Shown here piece after piece: positions 23,701 through 36,460 of a DNA stretch of 64,000 bases (its first letter is position 1; the number at the start of each line of letters is the position of its first letter). Made by a program: the position numbers and the translations under genes. The stretch comes from Puccinia triticina (Eukaryota > Basidiomycota > Pucciniomycetes > Pucciniales > Pucciniaceae). The DNA lies in contig NC_070572.1 of the NCBI RefSeq assembly GCF_026914185.1, positions 372,001-436,000 of the forward strand, written 5' to 3'. The notes beneath the pieces were generated by a model. The model saw only the letters and a list, made by a program, of their open reading frames with translations, had not been told where the DNA came from and searched no databases.

Positions 23701-26657
23701 ACATTGAGATAGAACTTACTTGCAAACCTCCTTATCCCCCCGCGCTGAGGAGAGCGGCGTATCCCTCAAGCCCTAAGTCCCGTGAAGCACTAGAAATTCA
23801 CATTAAAGAACTGCTAGAACTTAAAGTATTGAGGAAAGTAGGCCATAATGAGCAAGTAGAAATAACTACACCAGTAATAATAGCATGGCATAATGAGAAG
23901 TCCCACATGGTAGGAGACTTTCGAGCGCTTAACAATTATACGAAAGCGGATAATTACCCTATCCCCCGTATAGACCACTTGTTACATAACTTGGCTAACG
24001 CGAAGTTTATCACGACAATGGATGTGCTTAAAGGTTTCCACAAAATTCCTATTAAGGAAGAGAGTAGGCAATTTATGAGAATTATCTGCCACTTGGGTGT
24101 TTACGAATATTTACGCATGCCTTTTGGTATTAAAAATGCGCCGTCCCACTTTCAGCGTATGATGGATACCATATTTGGATCTTTTATCCGACAAAGCTGG
24201 ATGATGGTGTACATAGATGACATCATCATATATTCTGCGGACTGGGAGGAACATCTTAAGAAAATAAGATTAGTACTCAACACAGCTATAAAATCCGGTT
24301 TGAAAATGTCCATTAAGAAATGCAACTTTGGATTCAAAGAACTTAAAGCCTTAGGCCACATTGTCTCAGGGTTATCACTAGCTATAGATCAAAATAGAGT
24401 GGCGGCAGTACTACTCAAACCTATGCCACAGACAATTACAGAAATGCAGTCATTTCTTGGATTCTGTAGCTATTACCGTCAACACATCCCTAGGTTTGCA
24501 AATATAACCAAAAGTTTGTATGAACTATGTAGCAAGGATGTCTTTTTTGAGATGACCTACGGGATAGTGGAAGACTACGAGCAGCTAAAGAGACTCATAA
24601 CTACTGCCCCTGTCTTAGCTCAACCAGATTAGGCTTTGCCATTTATCCTGTACATAGATGCCTGTTTTGAGGGAATAGGTGCCGCGTTACACCAAGAATT
24701 CATCATAGATGGAGTACCAGTAGAAAAACCAATCTTGTTCATATCAAGACAAGTCCGTAAAACAGAGATGAGATACGGTGCCAGTCAGATGGAATGTCTC
24801 TGCCTTGTTTGGGCATTAGAAAAATTACACTACTATCTGGAAGGTTGTAAAATCATAGTAGTCACCGACTGTACTGCTGTGAAAACTCTCATGAATATGA
24901 AGACACCTAACCGTCACATGCTCAGATGGCAAATTGCAATTCAGCAATATAGAGGCCACATGACTATAATTCATAGAGCGGGAGCTAAGCATACTAACGC
25001 CGACGGACTAAGTAGATGGGCTCTACCCAATACTCCAGATAACCCAGCGTACGACCCAGAAGATGAGGACGTATTTCCAATCTTGGGCATTCATGTATGT
25101 GACATTGATGATGTATTCTTTGAAGAAGTCAGAGTTAGTTACAATGAAGATATGGAGCTAGTTAAATTAATCAATATATTGGACAATGAAAACAGTGCGC
25201 CAGAATTAATTGCTAGTCTACAGGAGAAATGGCTTACTCCTTACAAAGCCGGACAATTCACGCTCTTAGACGGCATAATTTATTTTCGTCATAGACACTC
25301 TAGCGTAATTGTGCTAAGCAAAGAGAGTCACATCAAAAATATGTTACAAGAATGCCATGACAATGTTGGTTCTGGTCACTTCTCCGAAGAGCGCACCGTT
25401 GAAAGAGTCAAACAAACTGCCTGGTGGATTGACTGGAAAACCCAAGTTAAAGAATATGTTAAGTCATGTGAAATTTGCCAAAAGTCTAATAAACAAACCG
25501 GCAAGAGATTTGGATTATTACAAACCGTTGCAGAACCAAAAACGCGGTGGGAAATTATCAACATGGATTTTGTAACTGGCCTACCTCCGGGAGGACCTTT
25601 CTCCTACAACTCTGTTCTAGTAGTAGTAGACAGGTTCTCGAAAAGAGCCAGGTTTATCCCGCATCATAAAGATGATACAGCTATGGAAGTAGCCATATTA
25701 TTTTGGAATAGAATAATGGCTGACGTAGGTATCCCAAAAATTATTATAAGTGACAGGGACCCTAAATTCACGTCAGAATTTTGGCGAAACTTGCATGATA
25801 TGCTGGGTACTAAACTAGCTTTTTCCACTGCATACCATCCGCAGACAGATGGCTTAGCAGAACGCATGATACAAACATTAGAAGACCTACTCAGAAGGTT
25901 CTGTGCGTTTGGATTAGAGTTTAAAAACAGTGACGGGTACACACATGATTGGGTCAATCTGTTGCCAGCATTGGAAATGGCGTATAATAGCAGCAAACAT
26001 TCTACTACAAAAGAAACGCCCTACATCTTAGAAAGAGGATGGATACCGCGGTTACCTAAGGATACTATTAATGATAAATTACCTGTAGCCCACCCAACCG
26101 CAGTAGACTTCAAAAAGATGTTAGACGCAACAAATGCTCACGCAGCCAGATGTGTCCAAGAAGCAGCAGAGTATAGTAAAACTCGCTGGGATAAAAGTCA
26201 CAAAGAACCTGAATTCCAAATAGGAGATCCAGTGCTTCTGTCCACAGTGAACTTTAATAATCTGGGAGGCAGCAGAAAACTGAAACCCGCGTTCGTGGGA
26301 CCTTTTGTCATTAAGAACCTACACGGTAAAAATGCAGTAGAAGTAATTTTGACAGAAGAATTCAGTAGGAAACACCCTGTGTTTCCCGTAAGCCTTATCA
26401 AGAAATATGTTCCAAGAGCAAATGAAGTGGTCCCCAAACCGTTACCGGTACCCATAGAAGAACCTTTAAAGAAAGAACAACTTAAGGTACATAAGATCCT
26501 CAAAGATAAAAAGGAGAGGATTTCAGGAAAAGATACAAGGTTATACCTCGTAAGATACAGAAACCAATCTGCAGATAAAGATGAATGGCTGCCAGAGGAC
26601 AACATCCCGGACGGTGCAATTCACCTACGTAGCTACAGAGCTTCTAAACGTAAATAA
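20745..26657 (+). pseudogene. Gypsy-2 gag-pol, interrupted by one in-frame TAG
   Basis: Two collinear frames (20745-24632 and 24636-26657) share one reading frame and are separated by a single TAG at 24630-24632. It lies just before the RNase H block, where Gypsy-1 has a sense codon. Order: Ser/Arg/Glu-rich N-terminus, coiled coils, gag (WPKFTGEGEYDHIYFMNY), CCHC from C673 (CYNCGEKGHKRPEC), protease region with D809-I810-G811 instead of the usual D-S/T-G, and reverse transcriptase with YIDD at 1156-1159. After the stop come RNase H ([11 protein letters not shown]) and integrase D311, D373 and E409 of the second part, then a chromodomain-like C-terminus. The nonsense codon and the altered protease motif suggest this copy is inactive unless the stop is read through. 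Confidence 0.88.
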
Positions 26658-26693
26658 TTTTAGAAATTCAGCTAAGTTAAGAGTAACTTATCT

Positions 26694-26706
26694 TGGTGGT
26701 GGGGAA
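26694..26706 (+). other. Gypsy-2 polypurine tract
   Basis: TGGTGGTGGGGAA directly before the 3' LTR. The same context is seen on the minus strand beside the LTR at 48930. Confidence 0.65.
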
Positions 26707-27941
26707 TGTCAGCCGGGCTACCATTCTAAAATAGAGCCCCGCCTGCAGCTCCGGTAGCGCAGCCAAGAGCACCGTAAACTGGGTGCAGAGCAGACCGCAG
26801 CGCGGACCTCTGCGCAGCATAGATTAGTTTTGATTGTTTTAATTACTTGCAAATAGCTTCCTAGAGAAGCTAGACACCAAGAGGACCGCCGCGCGGTCCA
26901 GAACCTCTTCTGTACAATATATTCCAACTAAGTACAAGTAACAAAACCAAGGGAGCCTGTATGAAAAGACCCCCTCAGAAAACCCACGTAATACTCAGCA
27001 GACAGCCACTGGTTGTGTGAAGACTACGTGGGCTTGGTAGCGGCTAAATCACTCAGCCTGTAATACCTGGTCGCATGGAAACAACAGTCGCCGGTAGGCG
27101 GCTAAACAACCAAGCCACGCGACTCAGAGAACTACAGTACCTGGTCGCGTGGTAATAATCTTCTTCCGAGCTCCGTCGCAGCAACAGTAGCGGAAAGACT
27201 CGGATACGAATCGCCGAAGAGCTCCGCATAGGAAATGACTCCTAGTGATCCTCTACTCGAGAGCAGAAGATCTCTAGCGTGTCATTCCGAGTAGAACTCA
27301 GTAAACAGGTTCTGAGAAGGAAGAATCCTCCTTGCAACCAGTATCCAAGAGATACGGGTCTTAAGAGTAGCAAGACCAGTAAAGAGGCTGTGCCTTCAAA
27401 CAAAATGTATTGGAAGGCCAGCCAGGAGAATAGCGAGCCGACGAGCCTCCCAGAAACAGCATAAAAAGCCGGTGTTGGGAGGACTCTGGCTCCCCAGAAT
27501 CGTCAATCACTTTAACCGCCCAGCAGCGCACTACTTCGCCAAACATATTCGTTGATCAGTTCGCTCTCAGCTTGTGTTAGATTGTTTTTAGATTCATTGC
27601 TCGTCGCTGGACTCCTGCTCCAACAGTAAGTCCAGCTCATTTTCTCTTTATCATCTCGGGAGTAATCCCCATCAATTATATACTTGGGAACTTGTCGAAC
27701 AACCCCCGCTTGTCGGACCCCAGACAACACAGGACATACTACCCCTGCTTGTCAGGCCCTGTAAGAACCGCCCCGGAGGGCACCTTAACCATTCCGCTGC
27801 TCTCGCGGCCCCTCCGTTACATCCCATCAGGGATATAAATCTTTATAAACCATCATCTTACCGCGTCTACAGACGCGCCCACTCGCCGCAGTCACTTGTG
27901 TAGCTAGAGGACTTCGTGTCTTGGCATCACCAAGCCTGACA
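26707..27941 (+). repeat. Gypsy-2 3' LTR
   Basis: 1235 bp, equal in length to the 5' LTR, with about eight substitutions between them, mostly transitions near the end (for example CTCGTG/CTTGTG). Followed by AAGTT. Confidence 0.95.
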
Positions 27942-28128
27942 AAGTTGGTGTTCAAGAAAAGCCTTGAACACCAACTTGCAAAAGTGCAAGCAAGTCATGC
28001 ATGGTCAACTTTGAATCCCTCTACAATTCAAAAGGTTTTGCAAACAATGTGGAGAATACTTTTTTTTTGAGCTGGAACCTGTACCTGTTCCCGCCCTAGC
28101 AGGTGTGGGCCAAAGGACACCTGCTTAG

Positions 28129-28213
28129 GTTTGGTGGGAATAGCTCAATGGTAGACCGTAGAGCAACCCAGCATGCATTGGGGAGATGTGGGTTCAAGTC
28201 CGCCTTTCCGTAC
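28129..28213 (+). ncRNA. tRNA-like / SINE-head-like sequence, copy 1
   Basis: Contains an A-box-like TAGCTCAATGGTAG and a B-box GGTTCAAGTCC at tRNA spacing, followed by a TTTT tract near 28218. The stems do not close well: an extra seven bases lie in the D arm and the T stem has mismatches. A diverged second copy is at 36966-37030. Removing the Copia LTRs and the DNA transposon between them puts the two about 200 bp apart. Probably a tRNA-derived repeat, not a working tRNA. Confidence 0.4.
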
Positions 28214-28288
28214 TACCCTTTTATCTTGATCTACAGGTTATGAGCCCAGTGTTGATGTTTCTGCATGCCTGGGATGAGCCTCTGGGAG

Positions 28289-28650
28289 TGTGATTTGATG
28301 AGATCTTATTCAATTGCAAACACTTTAGAACCAGTAGTAGTAAACAACTAGGTATTGAGTGTTGATATGTATTGATAGACTTATTGAGAATGGCAATGAA
28401 TGTGAGAATAGCTAACTATCCCCTCCCCCTGAACGATAATCCACTGAAGACTGTACGTTCACAAAACAACGTCCAATAGACAATTGGTCGATGTCGTTGT
28501 TGGTTTAGGTGATGGTGTACTTGTTTGTTGAGCCTGACTTGATGGTTCCGAGTTTGTCCGCGGTAAGAAAGTACTGAGCAAGATTCTAGAATTTGTGTTA
28601 AGCCCGAGACTGTAACATGTAACATGTGATGGACATTTCATTATCCAACA
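28289..28650 (-). repeat. Solo Copia-type LTR (362 bp)
   Basis: On the minus strand it runs from TGTTGGATAATGAAATG (28650) to CAAATCACA (28289). Flanked by GGGAG on both sides (28284-28288 and 28651-28655), which marks an intact solo LTR. Confidence 0.8.
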
Positions 28651-29704
28651 GGGAGGTGTAGTGGGTTCTTGTAGTTTATCGAGATCTTATTTAATTGCAC
28701 GCTCTTAAAAAACTGAACACAAAACAAGTTAATAAAATGTTTGATTGAATGTAAATAACAATGTGTATTTGAAGAGTTTTTTACCTATGCGAGTGCAAGT
28801 TAAATGTGACGACAGACTGTTTGAGATGGCGAGACTTTGAGGTTGGGAAACTAGAGAACAACAAAAGAATACTGAGTCGACGATAAATATCAATAACGTA
28901 AACAATGAAGCCCAGCTACCTATCCTCCTCCCCCTGAATGCTTATCCCTGGATAAGTTGACGTTCACGGATGCTATCAATTGACACTGAGTGAATTGAAG
29001 CGTCCAGGATGAGTATAGGCCTCGGATTCGTTGATATCAACGACTTTACCTTGTGTCGATACCGGGTTTGAGTTATGATGATGTTCTTGCAGGACTTGGA
29101 CTTTTCGGCTCTTGTTGGTTCGGTTCTACACCACGGGCGCACCAGAACGTCTGGGGACGGGGAAACCACGCCGTCCCAGGACAGGGCCACCCCCGCAACA
29201 ATATACGGCCCATACACGGGCCCCGTGCCAGGTCTCGCGACGGCACCATGCAGCCGTCTCGAGACCCCACAAGAATTCGGACGGTCTTAATTCCACGTCA
29301 CCAGACGGGAGCAGCCGACGTGAGCCCGTCCGCTTCAGCACGCCCACCAAACGGGGCACTCCCCACCGACGGCCATATCCCAGAAGTACATTGAGCCCAC
29401 GTCGCGCAAGCCGTTGCACGGCACAGGCACGGCATCCTGCTGCACGAACCGCAACGCGCCGTGTAGAGCAAGTACAAATTTCCCACATCATGGGATAACT
29501 CAGTAATTATGTAATGACAGTTGTATTTGGTATTGCGTACGCATTGGGGGAAAAAAGAAATATACACATGCCCAACACACACTACGCCAAATGAAACATT
29601 CACAGTAAGGGAAACTACGTAGGAGAAACAAAGAAAAAAAAACTATCTACAAATGTGTACAAATTTGGGGGAAATAGGCACCCATCAAGAACAACTCTTG
29701 CATG

Positions 29705-31725
29705 TCATGCTCGATGGGATCCGGTGCTGGCCGTTGGCAAAGGTCGGGTCGCGTTTTCTTCTGCAATGATTGCCATCTTGGCCATCACCTCGAGCTCGGT
29801 GGGGGGCCGGATATTCTCCACGTCAAGCCGAGAGAAGAATTGGTCTCCAAATGAGCTTGAATCCAGCTCAAGTATGAGCTTGAAAAAACTGTATGCAGAT
29901 AGTCGTGGTTCAGTAGCGATACAAGCGCATGAGCCATTGCGTGCGCCAAAGGTCACTCACGCTCGCCTGTAAGAACCGCACCGTCCTCGGAGGTCCTGTA
30001 GTTGCTTGTCAATTAAAGCCCACTGCCGATTAATATCCCCCGGCACCCAACGGGCATAGTGAGAAATCGTCTGAATCCTCAGATAAGCAATGCGCGCCCT
30101 GACCCGAGTGTCGGTGTGAAGGTCTCCCTCGGAGTTAGGCAACATCCAAGATTGCATCTGTAGTACATATCAAAACAAGCAATCAGTTAGGAAAGGTTAG
30201 GACATGCCCGCTTTTTTCGCCCGGTTGACAGTAGCCTTAACTTACATCAATAATCAAGTTGGTCAAGGTGGGAACTGTTGTACCGGAACTGGGAAACTCC
30301 CCCAAGGGGAAACTGATATTGTCATGGTGTACGGTATTTATAGGGCCTATGTACATGTAATTGGGTTGGTGAGAGAATATACATAAGAAAATGCTAGAAC
30401 TATGCAAATAACTATACGTATAGAGTATGTGTTTGTAATATGTAATGGTGAGAAATATGTGACAGCATGTAAACCCATAGTCCCGCCATAACAGGAACTG
30501 GGTGTGTCAACGGTTGGCCCGAAGGGCTGTGAACCATGCTCAGCAACTGGAAAATGCCACAACGAGTGAGCCCCCAACAATTGCTACACACGCGACGCAC
30601 GGAAACTACTTACCAAATTGCGCATTGCACCGCGCTCGTGTTTCAACCTATCACGCAACTCGGAATTGACGCTTGCTACTGCTGCCGGGTCTCTATCCAC
30701 ATACCCGGCGGGCAGGTAATCTTGTTTAAACTTGTTTGATTGCATTCTGACATGATCCTGAATAAGAGGATGTCAGTTCAGCGTCCATCGCGCAATTATC
30801 AGCCCGTTTCGCACCTGCACCTGCTCCAGTAGACTGCGTCCCGCTGGCGGTCCACCTTGAATTGGGTCACATGAGTACACCTCCAAAAAAGGATCCATAA
30901 GGATTTCCTTTGCACGGTTCTGGACAAAGGCCTACAGAAAGAAAGTCAACTGTTGATAGCACATCAAACTCTAAGAGGCAGGAAGACCCACCCAAAGGTG
31001 ACGTGAATAGGAAAACAACCGCGCCTGTACCGACAATGAGGCCGCCGTTGGAGTTGCCAAAAGGGCCATGTCCCGGGAGTGAATGAGCGACTCAACTGAC
31101 TGTCTCACAGATAGAATTGAATACAGCAAAATGGCATATTGTCGCGGTCTGGGGATCTGAAGGTATGCAAAAGGTCAGCTGGGTTGTTTCTTGAATGCAG
31201 ATAGGTTACTAGAGAATGAACCTGAATCAGTTCCTCGGCAAACTCAGTGTATGGTGCACGTAGGTCATATGTGCGGCCCATGTTATCGGTGAAATTCTCA
31301 CTGAGGTGCTCCTCATCTACTTCGAATGGTACTATTGACGGAGGCCAAGGTCGGCTAACACCCCCGCGTGGGCCCCCATAGTTTGTGGTGGTTCCAACTG
31401 GTCGCCTTACAGGGCTTTCCTGTGCATGGCCTGGCGGCAAATGAGCTATACAATGGAGTTAATGACGAAAACTTGAGCAACTATTCTGGAATTTGGACTC
31501 ACCAGGCCTTGCGGGCCCATCGGCCAATCCTTGAGTCCGATCAGGATTTGCTTGCGAACCTCGCAGAGGCGGCGCATAGGGGGCACCACGACTAGCCCGG
31601 TGTCTTCGCGCATTAGAATGATTCAATGCAGAGCGAGAAGACAAACGTGATTCCGCACGGCTGGCCTGTTGAGGCGTTTGGCGTGAGTTTTGCGCTTCAT
31701 CGTTAGACTGGCTGGATGAGGACAT
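29705..31725 (-). CDS. Accessory protein of the two-gene transposon, intron-rich, function unknown
   Basis: Hand-spliced exons on the minus strand: 31725-31503, 31445-31222, 31156-30992, 30931-30821, 30757-30614, 30546-30475, about 30310-30246, 30157-29961, 29888-29705. Every junction except that around exon 7 keeps frame with a GT and an AG. The N-terminus is Ser/Arg/Gln-rich and disordered. The middle is helical (RQYAILLYSILSVRQSVESL, FVQNRAKEILMDPFLEVYS). Near the end comes FSRLDVENIRPPTELEVMAK. No domain recognised. By position it resembles the second gene of two-gene DNA transposons (a DNA-binding or regulatory partner of the transposase), which is inference. The ATG at 31725 is about 0.7 kb from the transposase ATG, so the two probably share a bidirectional promoter. 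The frame looks intact. Confidence 0.6.
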
Positions 31726-32407
31726 CTTGCAGGTGGTGTTCAAATGAGGATGATTGAAGTATGTACGTTGAAAGGGAAGAAATGTGCTTGTTGCGCAGCG
31801 GTGAAATCGGAAGGGTCTGGGGGGCAGAACTCCCACACAAGCAGATGCCTTTATACACTGGCTGCGTGATGATAACCACCCCGCTGCAGTCACCAGATTA
31901 GTGGCTGGGGTGTGATAGCTGAGCACATCATCCACGCCGGCAATTGGAACCTCTGATCAGGCTGATGCACTGTGCAGAAGCCCAGCATTTAAGTTCACTG
32001 ATTTCGAACTACCATCAAACTGGATGGGTTCATCCGTTTAGGATGCCTGCGAGCCTCGGTCTTTATGATTTACGCGATGCTACCCCTCAGGTGCTGCCCC
32101 TAATGGGTCTTCCAATGGGTAATTCCATTCCACGAGTTTATTTCTCTGTTTCCATCCACCCCATGTACCGCGCCTCTACGCGACGCTGCCCCAAATGGGT
32201 CTCCCAATGGGTAACTCCATTCCACAAAGAAATTGGTGTGGTATGTTTGCTGGTTCGCAAAATCCACCGCGCCTCCACAGGAGGCCCATTCGACAATCTG
32301 TTTGTGGTTGATAGTGAGAACGCCACCTTTGGCAGCTTCGGGGAAGATCGGTCTGAGTCTCAGTGATTCACCCCAACCCAAGTCACGATTCCACTACGAT
32401 TCCGGAA
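31726..32407. promoter_or_regulatory. Divergent intergenic region of the two-gene transposon
   Basis: 682 bp between the two start codons. It includes a short internal duplication: CCCAATGGGTAACTCCATTC at about 32201-32220 resembles TCCAATGGGTAATTCCATTC at 32110-32129, each preceded by a GCTGCCCC-like word. Probably promoter and 5' leaders; no clear TATA box was found. Confidence 0.35.
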
Positions 32408-35400
32408 ATGGTGCGACATTCAAGAGCCCGGATTGAACACAAAGTGGATGAGAGTGAGTCTGCAGCATCTGCTAGATGAGCCAGTGAAGTGAAAGTTGTT
32501 CTGTTTCTTTTGTTTGCGCTAGGCATATTTTACCAACGCCCTGGCGAGCAGGGTGATAAATGGTTCTGTCACCTATGCGGTGGAGGAGGGCGAGGGTCCA
32601 AGAAGGCTAACCTGCGTAAACACGAAAAGACCCCTGCTCACCTGGAAGCTTTGAGAAATCGCGACCAACCAAACCTGCAAAGCGGGCCATCAACCCCCCT
32701 TCCCCAAACAGACAATATGATATGGATCCCCGCTCACAATCAATCTCCCAACGGTGCCGAGTCAGTCAGCACCAGTGCCAGTGATCACTTGCATAAGGAT
32801 TTGGCATTCATAGATGAGGAAAGTGCTTTTGGAGGTTATGTTTCAGATAAAGACTCCAATTACTCTTTGCCTTCTTCACATTCAGGTGAAAGTGTTGGTT
32901 GGGACGGGCTTATCCCTGGCGACCACCCCGAAATTCCCTGCGAACTGCCCGTGGCCGATAACCTCCAAGGTCGAGATAATGCTGGAAATTCTCAATCACG
33001 TACCCAAAGCTGGGACTGGTGGCCCTTCAAGTCAAAGGAGGTGGGTCACATATTACATTCAAGGAAGGCTAATCCTTAGTTTTCATTGCGTGTTGAACTT
33101 CTTGTATGTGTTGTTATCAGTACATGATTGGCTCTATGGTCATTGGCCACACAAGGACCATCATCTCGCGTCTCTTGTACAATCACATCCGAATGATGTT
33201 CAACCTGGCCGGAACGGAGCTCCCATATTGGTCAACAGTCCGAAGAGTCAAGAAAAATATTCAAAAATTGGTTGGCCTGGAGGTTTTAGGCCACCGATCA
33301 GTCTTCGGCACACCGGTGCACACATTGAGTCTCAGACGTCTACTTTCCCTGGAGCTTTCTAACCCAATTGTTGAACCCCACATACAATATTACCCAGAGT
33401 TCACCAACGGTCGCCACATCTTCAAGTTATCTCAATCAGCGAAGTGGCTGAAGGAGCTGGGCCCGGACACGCGTGCCCAAATGGTCCGTCACATGGGCCA
33501 TGATTATTACCTGCACGAGCTGGTCCAGCTTCAGTCGGACCTCATAGTTGTCCCCCAATTTTTTTATGAATTTGAAGGCGAACTATATGCCCGCTGTGTC
33601 ACCCCAACAATTGATATCAATGAGGAACGTGGGGGACTGAAGTTCATCATTCCCAAAGACCTTTCATTCACTGCACCGCAGATGAAAAGTTTCAAAGTGG
33701 CCGATTTCTACGTTGAATATCCTCTAATGGAGTCACCTGATGGCACCCTTATTTCCACACTCTGTGACAACAGGATTTATGGTGGGCGCATAGACCTTTC
33801 AGTGTTTCAAGCCCCTATCAGCCTATTGGGGAGCTTTACTCATATTTCTTCCGCATATATTTAGAGATCAAGGAGTGCGATGACACGCGGGTCAGGACAA
33901 TGCCAAACCCTTGGCGCGCTAAAGCCGGCAATCGGGTGATACGACACCTTCCGATCTCGCTCTACTCCAACGACACCTCCGGCAATCTATCTAAGAAGTG
34001 GAACAAACATATCTCGTATTATTTTAACCTCGCCGGGCTACCCCCAAAGCTGACCAATCAGCATTTTCACTGTCACTTCCTGTGCACATCCAACAGTGCA
34101 GGTACTTTGGAGCTTGCCGAGGGGATAGTAGATGACATAATGTGAGTCATGATTTATGTTTGATTGTATGTTCCAACCAGACGACTATGAATTGAGCCAA
34201 CCCCTACACTTTCACAGGGAGCTCATTGAGCATGGATGCCCAGCGTATGATTCTGGGTTAGGCGAAGAGGTCCTCGTTACAATGAGTTTACTTTGTTTCC
34301 TTGCGGACACACCGATGCATGCCGAGATAACAAGCACAGTCATGCCCAACAACGCGCGCAACCCATGTCGTGCGTGTGATTTAGGGGTAAAAAGGGCGGC
34401 CCAGAAGAGATCAATGGCCTACTTGCAGTTTTTTCTGCAAGTTAGCGCCAATGGGGTATGGGTGTGTCCTACCCACTTGATGTGATGCGTCTGACTGGGA
34501 GGTATCTTTGCTGATGGGGGTCTTTTTTTCAGATTAAGAATGGGATACGATCATGGGTATCGATCATAGCCAACTGCTATCAATTGTTGGAGGTATCGAA
34601 AGGGCTCAGGACCAAAACTCTGGTCACCAAGCTTGGAGGCGAGCTGGGCATCAAGGATTCTATAAACAAACAAATATATTCGCATGTGTATGACATCCGA
34701 GCCAAGGGAGCTAATGCCACCGCGGCAAACCGGTCGTTCACGGAGCGTATTGAAAATTTGGATGAGACCAATCAGCCGCGTCTTTTCAACTCATTCTTCC
34801 GAGTCCCGGGTGAGTTTTGGGAGTTGTAACTCATGGTTGTCTGATTGGCCACTGAAGTGACTCCCGATAATCCCTTGCCAGATTTCAATGTGTGCACTGA
34901 CACCCCGGTGGAGGTATTACATGTGTTTCTTCTCGGTGTCGTGAAGTATTTGGTCTGCGATCTTATGGGACGTATGAAGCCAACACAGTTAGCAATAATT
35001 GAGGGCCGGTATCGTGCGTTCAATACTGCTAGTTTGAACATTCCATCCCTCTCGCCGTACTACATGGCAAAACACTCTTCCAACTACGTCGGAAAGGAGT
35101 TCAAAGTAGTCCTCCAGAGTGCGCCGTTTGTCTTGTTTGAGTTCATGGGGGAGGATGATCGACTGGCATGGATAGCTCTAGTTCAACTGGCCCCGTTGGT
35201 TTTCCAAACCCACATAGAGGACATGGACGCCTACCTCACTCTCCTTTGATTTCATATTCAGAAGTTCCTGTTTTACCTGTTCAAGATTACTGGGCAATGG
35301 GTAAACAAGCCCAAGTTTCATATGCTTCTACACCTGCCTGACTCGATCGAACGGTTTGGGCCTGCCCCCTTGTTTGCAACTGAGACCTTCGAGAGTTTCA

Positions 35401-36460
35401 ACGCGGTGTTGAGGAAGGCGTTGATTCACTCCAACCGCCAGAGTCCTGGCAAGGACATAGCGACCACGTTTGCGAATTCGAAAGCTCTGCGCCACCTGGT
35501 TTGTGGTGGGTGGTTTAATGATCCTCGGTCATGTGAGGGGTACATAACAGCTGCTCCCGGGGTCAGTCAGCTGTTCGAAAACGATGTCTTAATCCAAAGA
35601 ACTATGGACTATAATCACGCCTGCCACATGGACGACAGCAATAATTTCCCCCAACCAGTCAATTCTAAAGTACTGGCGGCGGAGAAGGCTTTGGTCCCAA
35701 GGGGATTACAGGACCACCTTGCGGGCTGGCAGCTGATTCAGCTGAGCGCAATCAGATGGAACTCTCATTGGACGCTCAACCAGGGTTCCTTTGTTTTGGT
35801 GAGTGAAATATAATTTCTTCATCTTTAGTGTGAGTTCCCGGATTTTGATTGGGTAACCCACGACTTCTGCAGGTGCGGTCAGCGGATGCAAAGGCCCAAC
35901 ACAATGTTGGGCGCATAGACCACATGTGGGAGGCGAAGAAGAGGGCGCGATTTACATTTTGGATCTGCTACACCGAGTTTGAAAGGGGGGGAATAAATTC
36001 TTATTACCAAATGCGCGGCATCGTGAGGAGCGGACCACAAAAATTTGTACGTGTGAGGGTGAGTCTTAGCAATTTATTTGTGGGCGGAAGTGAAACTGAT
36101 GTGTCCATCTATGTCAAGGAGGTGGTGTCCACCCTCAATGTGCAGCACGACTGTCACACTGGAGGGTGTGAGGTGTCAGCCACCGGGCGTGTTTGTGTCG
36201 AGCGGCAGGAATCCGAAGAAAACCACGCCACTGTGGTACACAAAGATGCAAATTTTTTTGTGGTCAATTCTGGCGAGTTGCCCAGGAATCAGGAACTCGT
36301 GAGCTGGGTGGATCTGCCGAGTGGGGAGGAAGACATCCAAGATGTCATCCCAGGGTTGGAGGATGGGCTTGCGGCCTGGGTCCGGGCCGGAGGAGCGCTT
36401 GACGACGAGGACGAAGATTCTGATCCCAGTGTGGGTCCCACGGACTTGGAAAGTGTTTGA
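32408..36460 (+). pseudogene. Basidiomycete-type DNA transposase, multi-exon, probably decayed
   Basis: Exons that join cleanly: 32408-32453, 32523-33040, 33121 onward, ...34440, 34533-34809, 34858-35798, 35873-36460. Near the N-terminus is a C2H2-type finger (WFCHLCGG...NLRKHEKTPAH) followed by an acidic linker. The core holds blocks seen in transposases of this class: LYSNDTSGNLSKKWNKH, a cysteine pair in ARNPCRACDLG, DTPVEVLHVFLLGVVKYL, and KPKFHMLLHLPDSIERFG ending in ATETFESFNAVLRK. The C-terminus has LNVQHDCHTGGC and an acidic tail. Three defects: the frame changes near 33790-33860 and again across the intron at 34142-34180, and an in-frame TGA lies at 35247-35249 inside a conserved segment. 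Unrecognised splicing could explain the frame changes, but the TGA looks real. The catalytic triad was not assigned. Confidence 0.6.

Larger units (their letters stand above)
18668..27941 (+). mobile_element. Gypsy-2: full-length chromodomain Ty3/Gypsy element with one nonsense codon
   Basis: 9274 bp, with 1235-bp LTRs (18668-19902 and 26707-27941) and the 5-bp duplication AAGTT on both sides (18663-18667 and 27942-27946). About eight LTR differences were seen by eye (roughly 0.6 percent), so it is older than Gypsy-1. Same organisation and the same primer-site sequence as Gypsy-1, but different LTRs. It inserted into a foldback repeat. Confidence 0.95.
18517..28018. repeat. Foldback (multi-hairpin) repeat, split by Gypsy-2
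   Basis: The repeat itself is 18517-18667 plus 27942-28018. It starts AGGGGTATTCAAATTTGG and ends in a near-complement (CAACTTTGAATCCCTCT). Inside are two hairpins built from CTTGCATGCACTTTT and GGTGTTCAAG arms facing their complements. A related, truncated copy lies at 48190-48345. Gypsy-2 with AAGTT duplications separates the halves. Confidence 0.7.

Noticed and set aside
28129..28213. Functional tRNA-Ala gene
   Set aside because: The D arm has seven extra bases, the anticodon loop lacks U33 for the TGC reading, and the T stem does not pair.
35247..35249. TGA in the transposase read as the true stop, with the downstream frame a separate gene
   Set aside because: The following frame continues at once with the conserved KPKFHMLLHLPD block in the same frame, so a premature stop in one gene is more likely.
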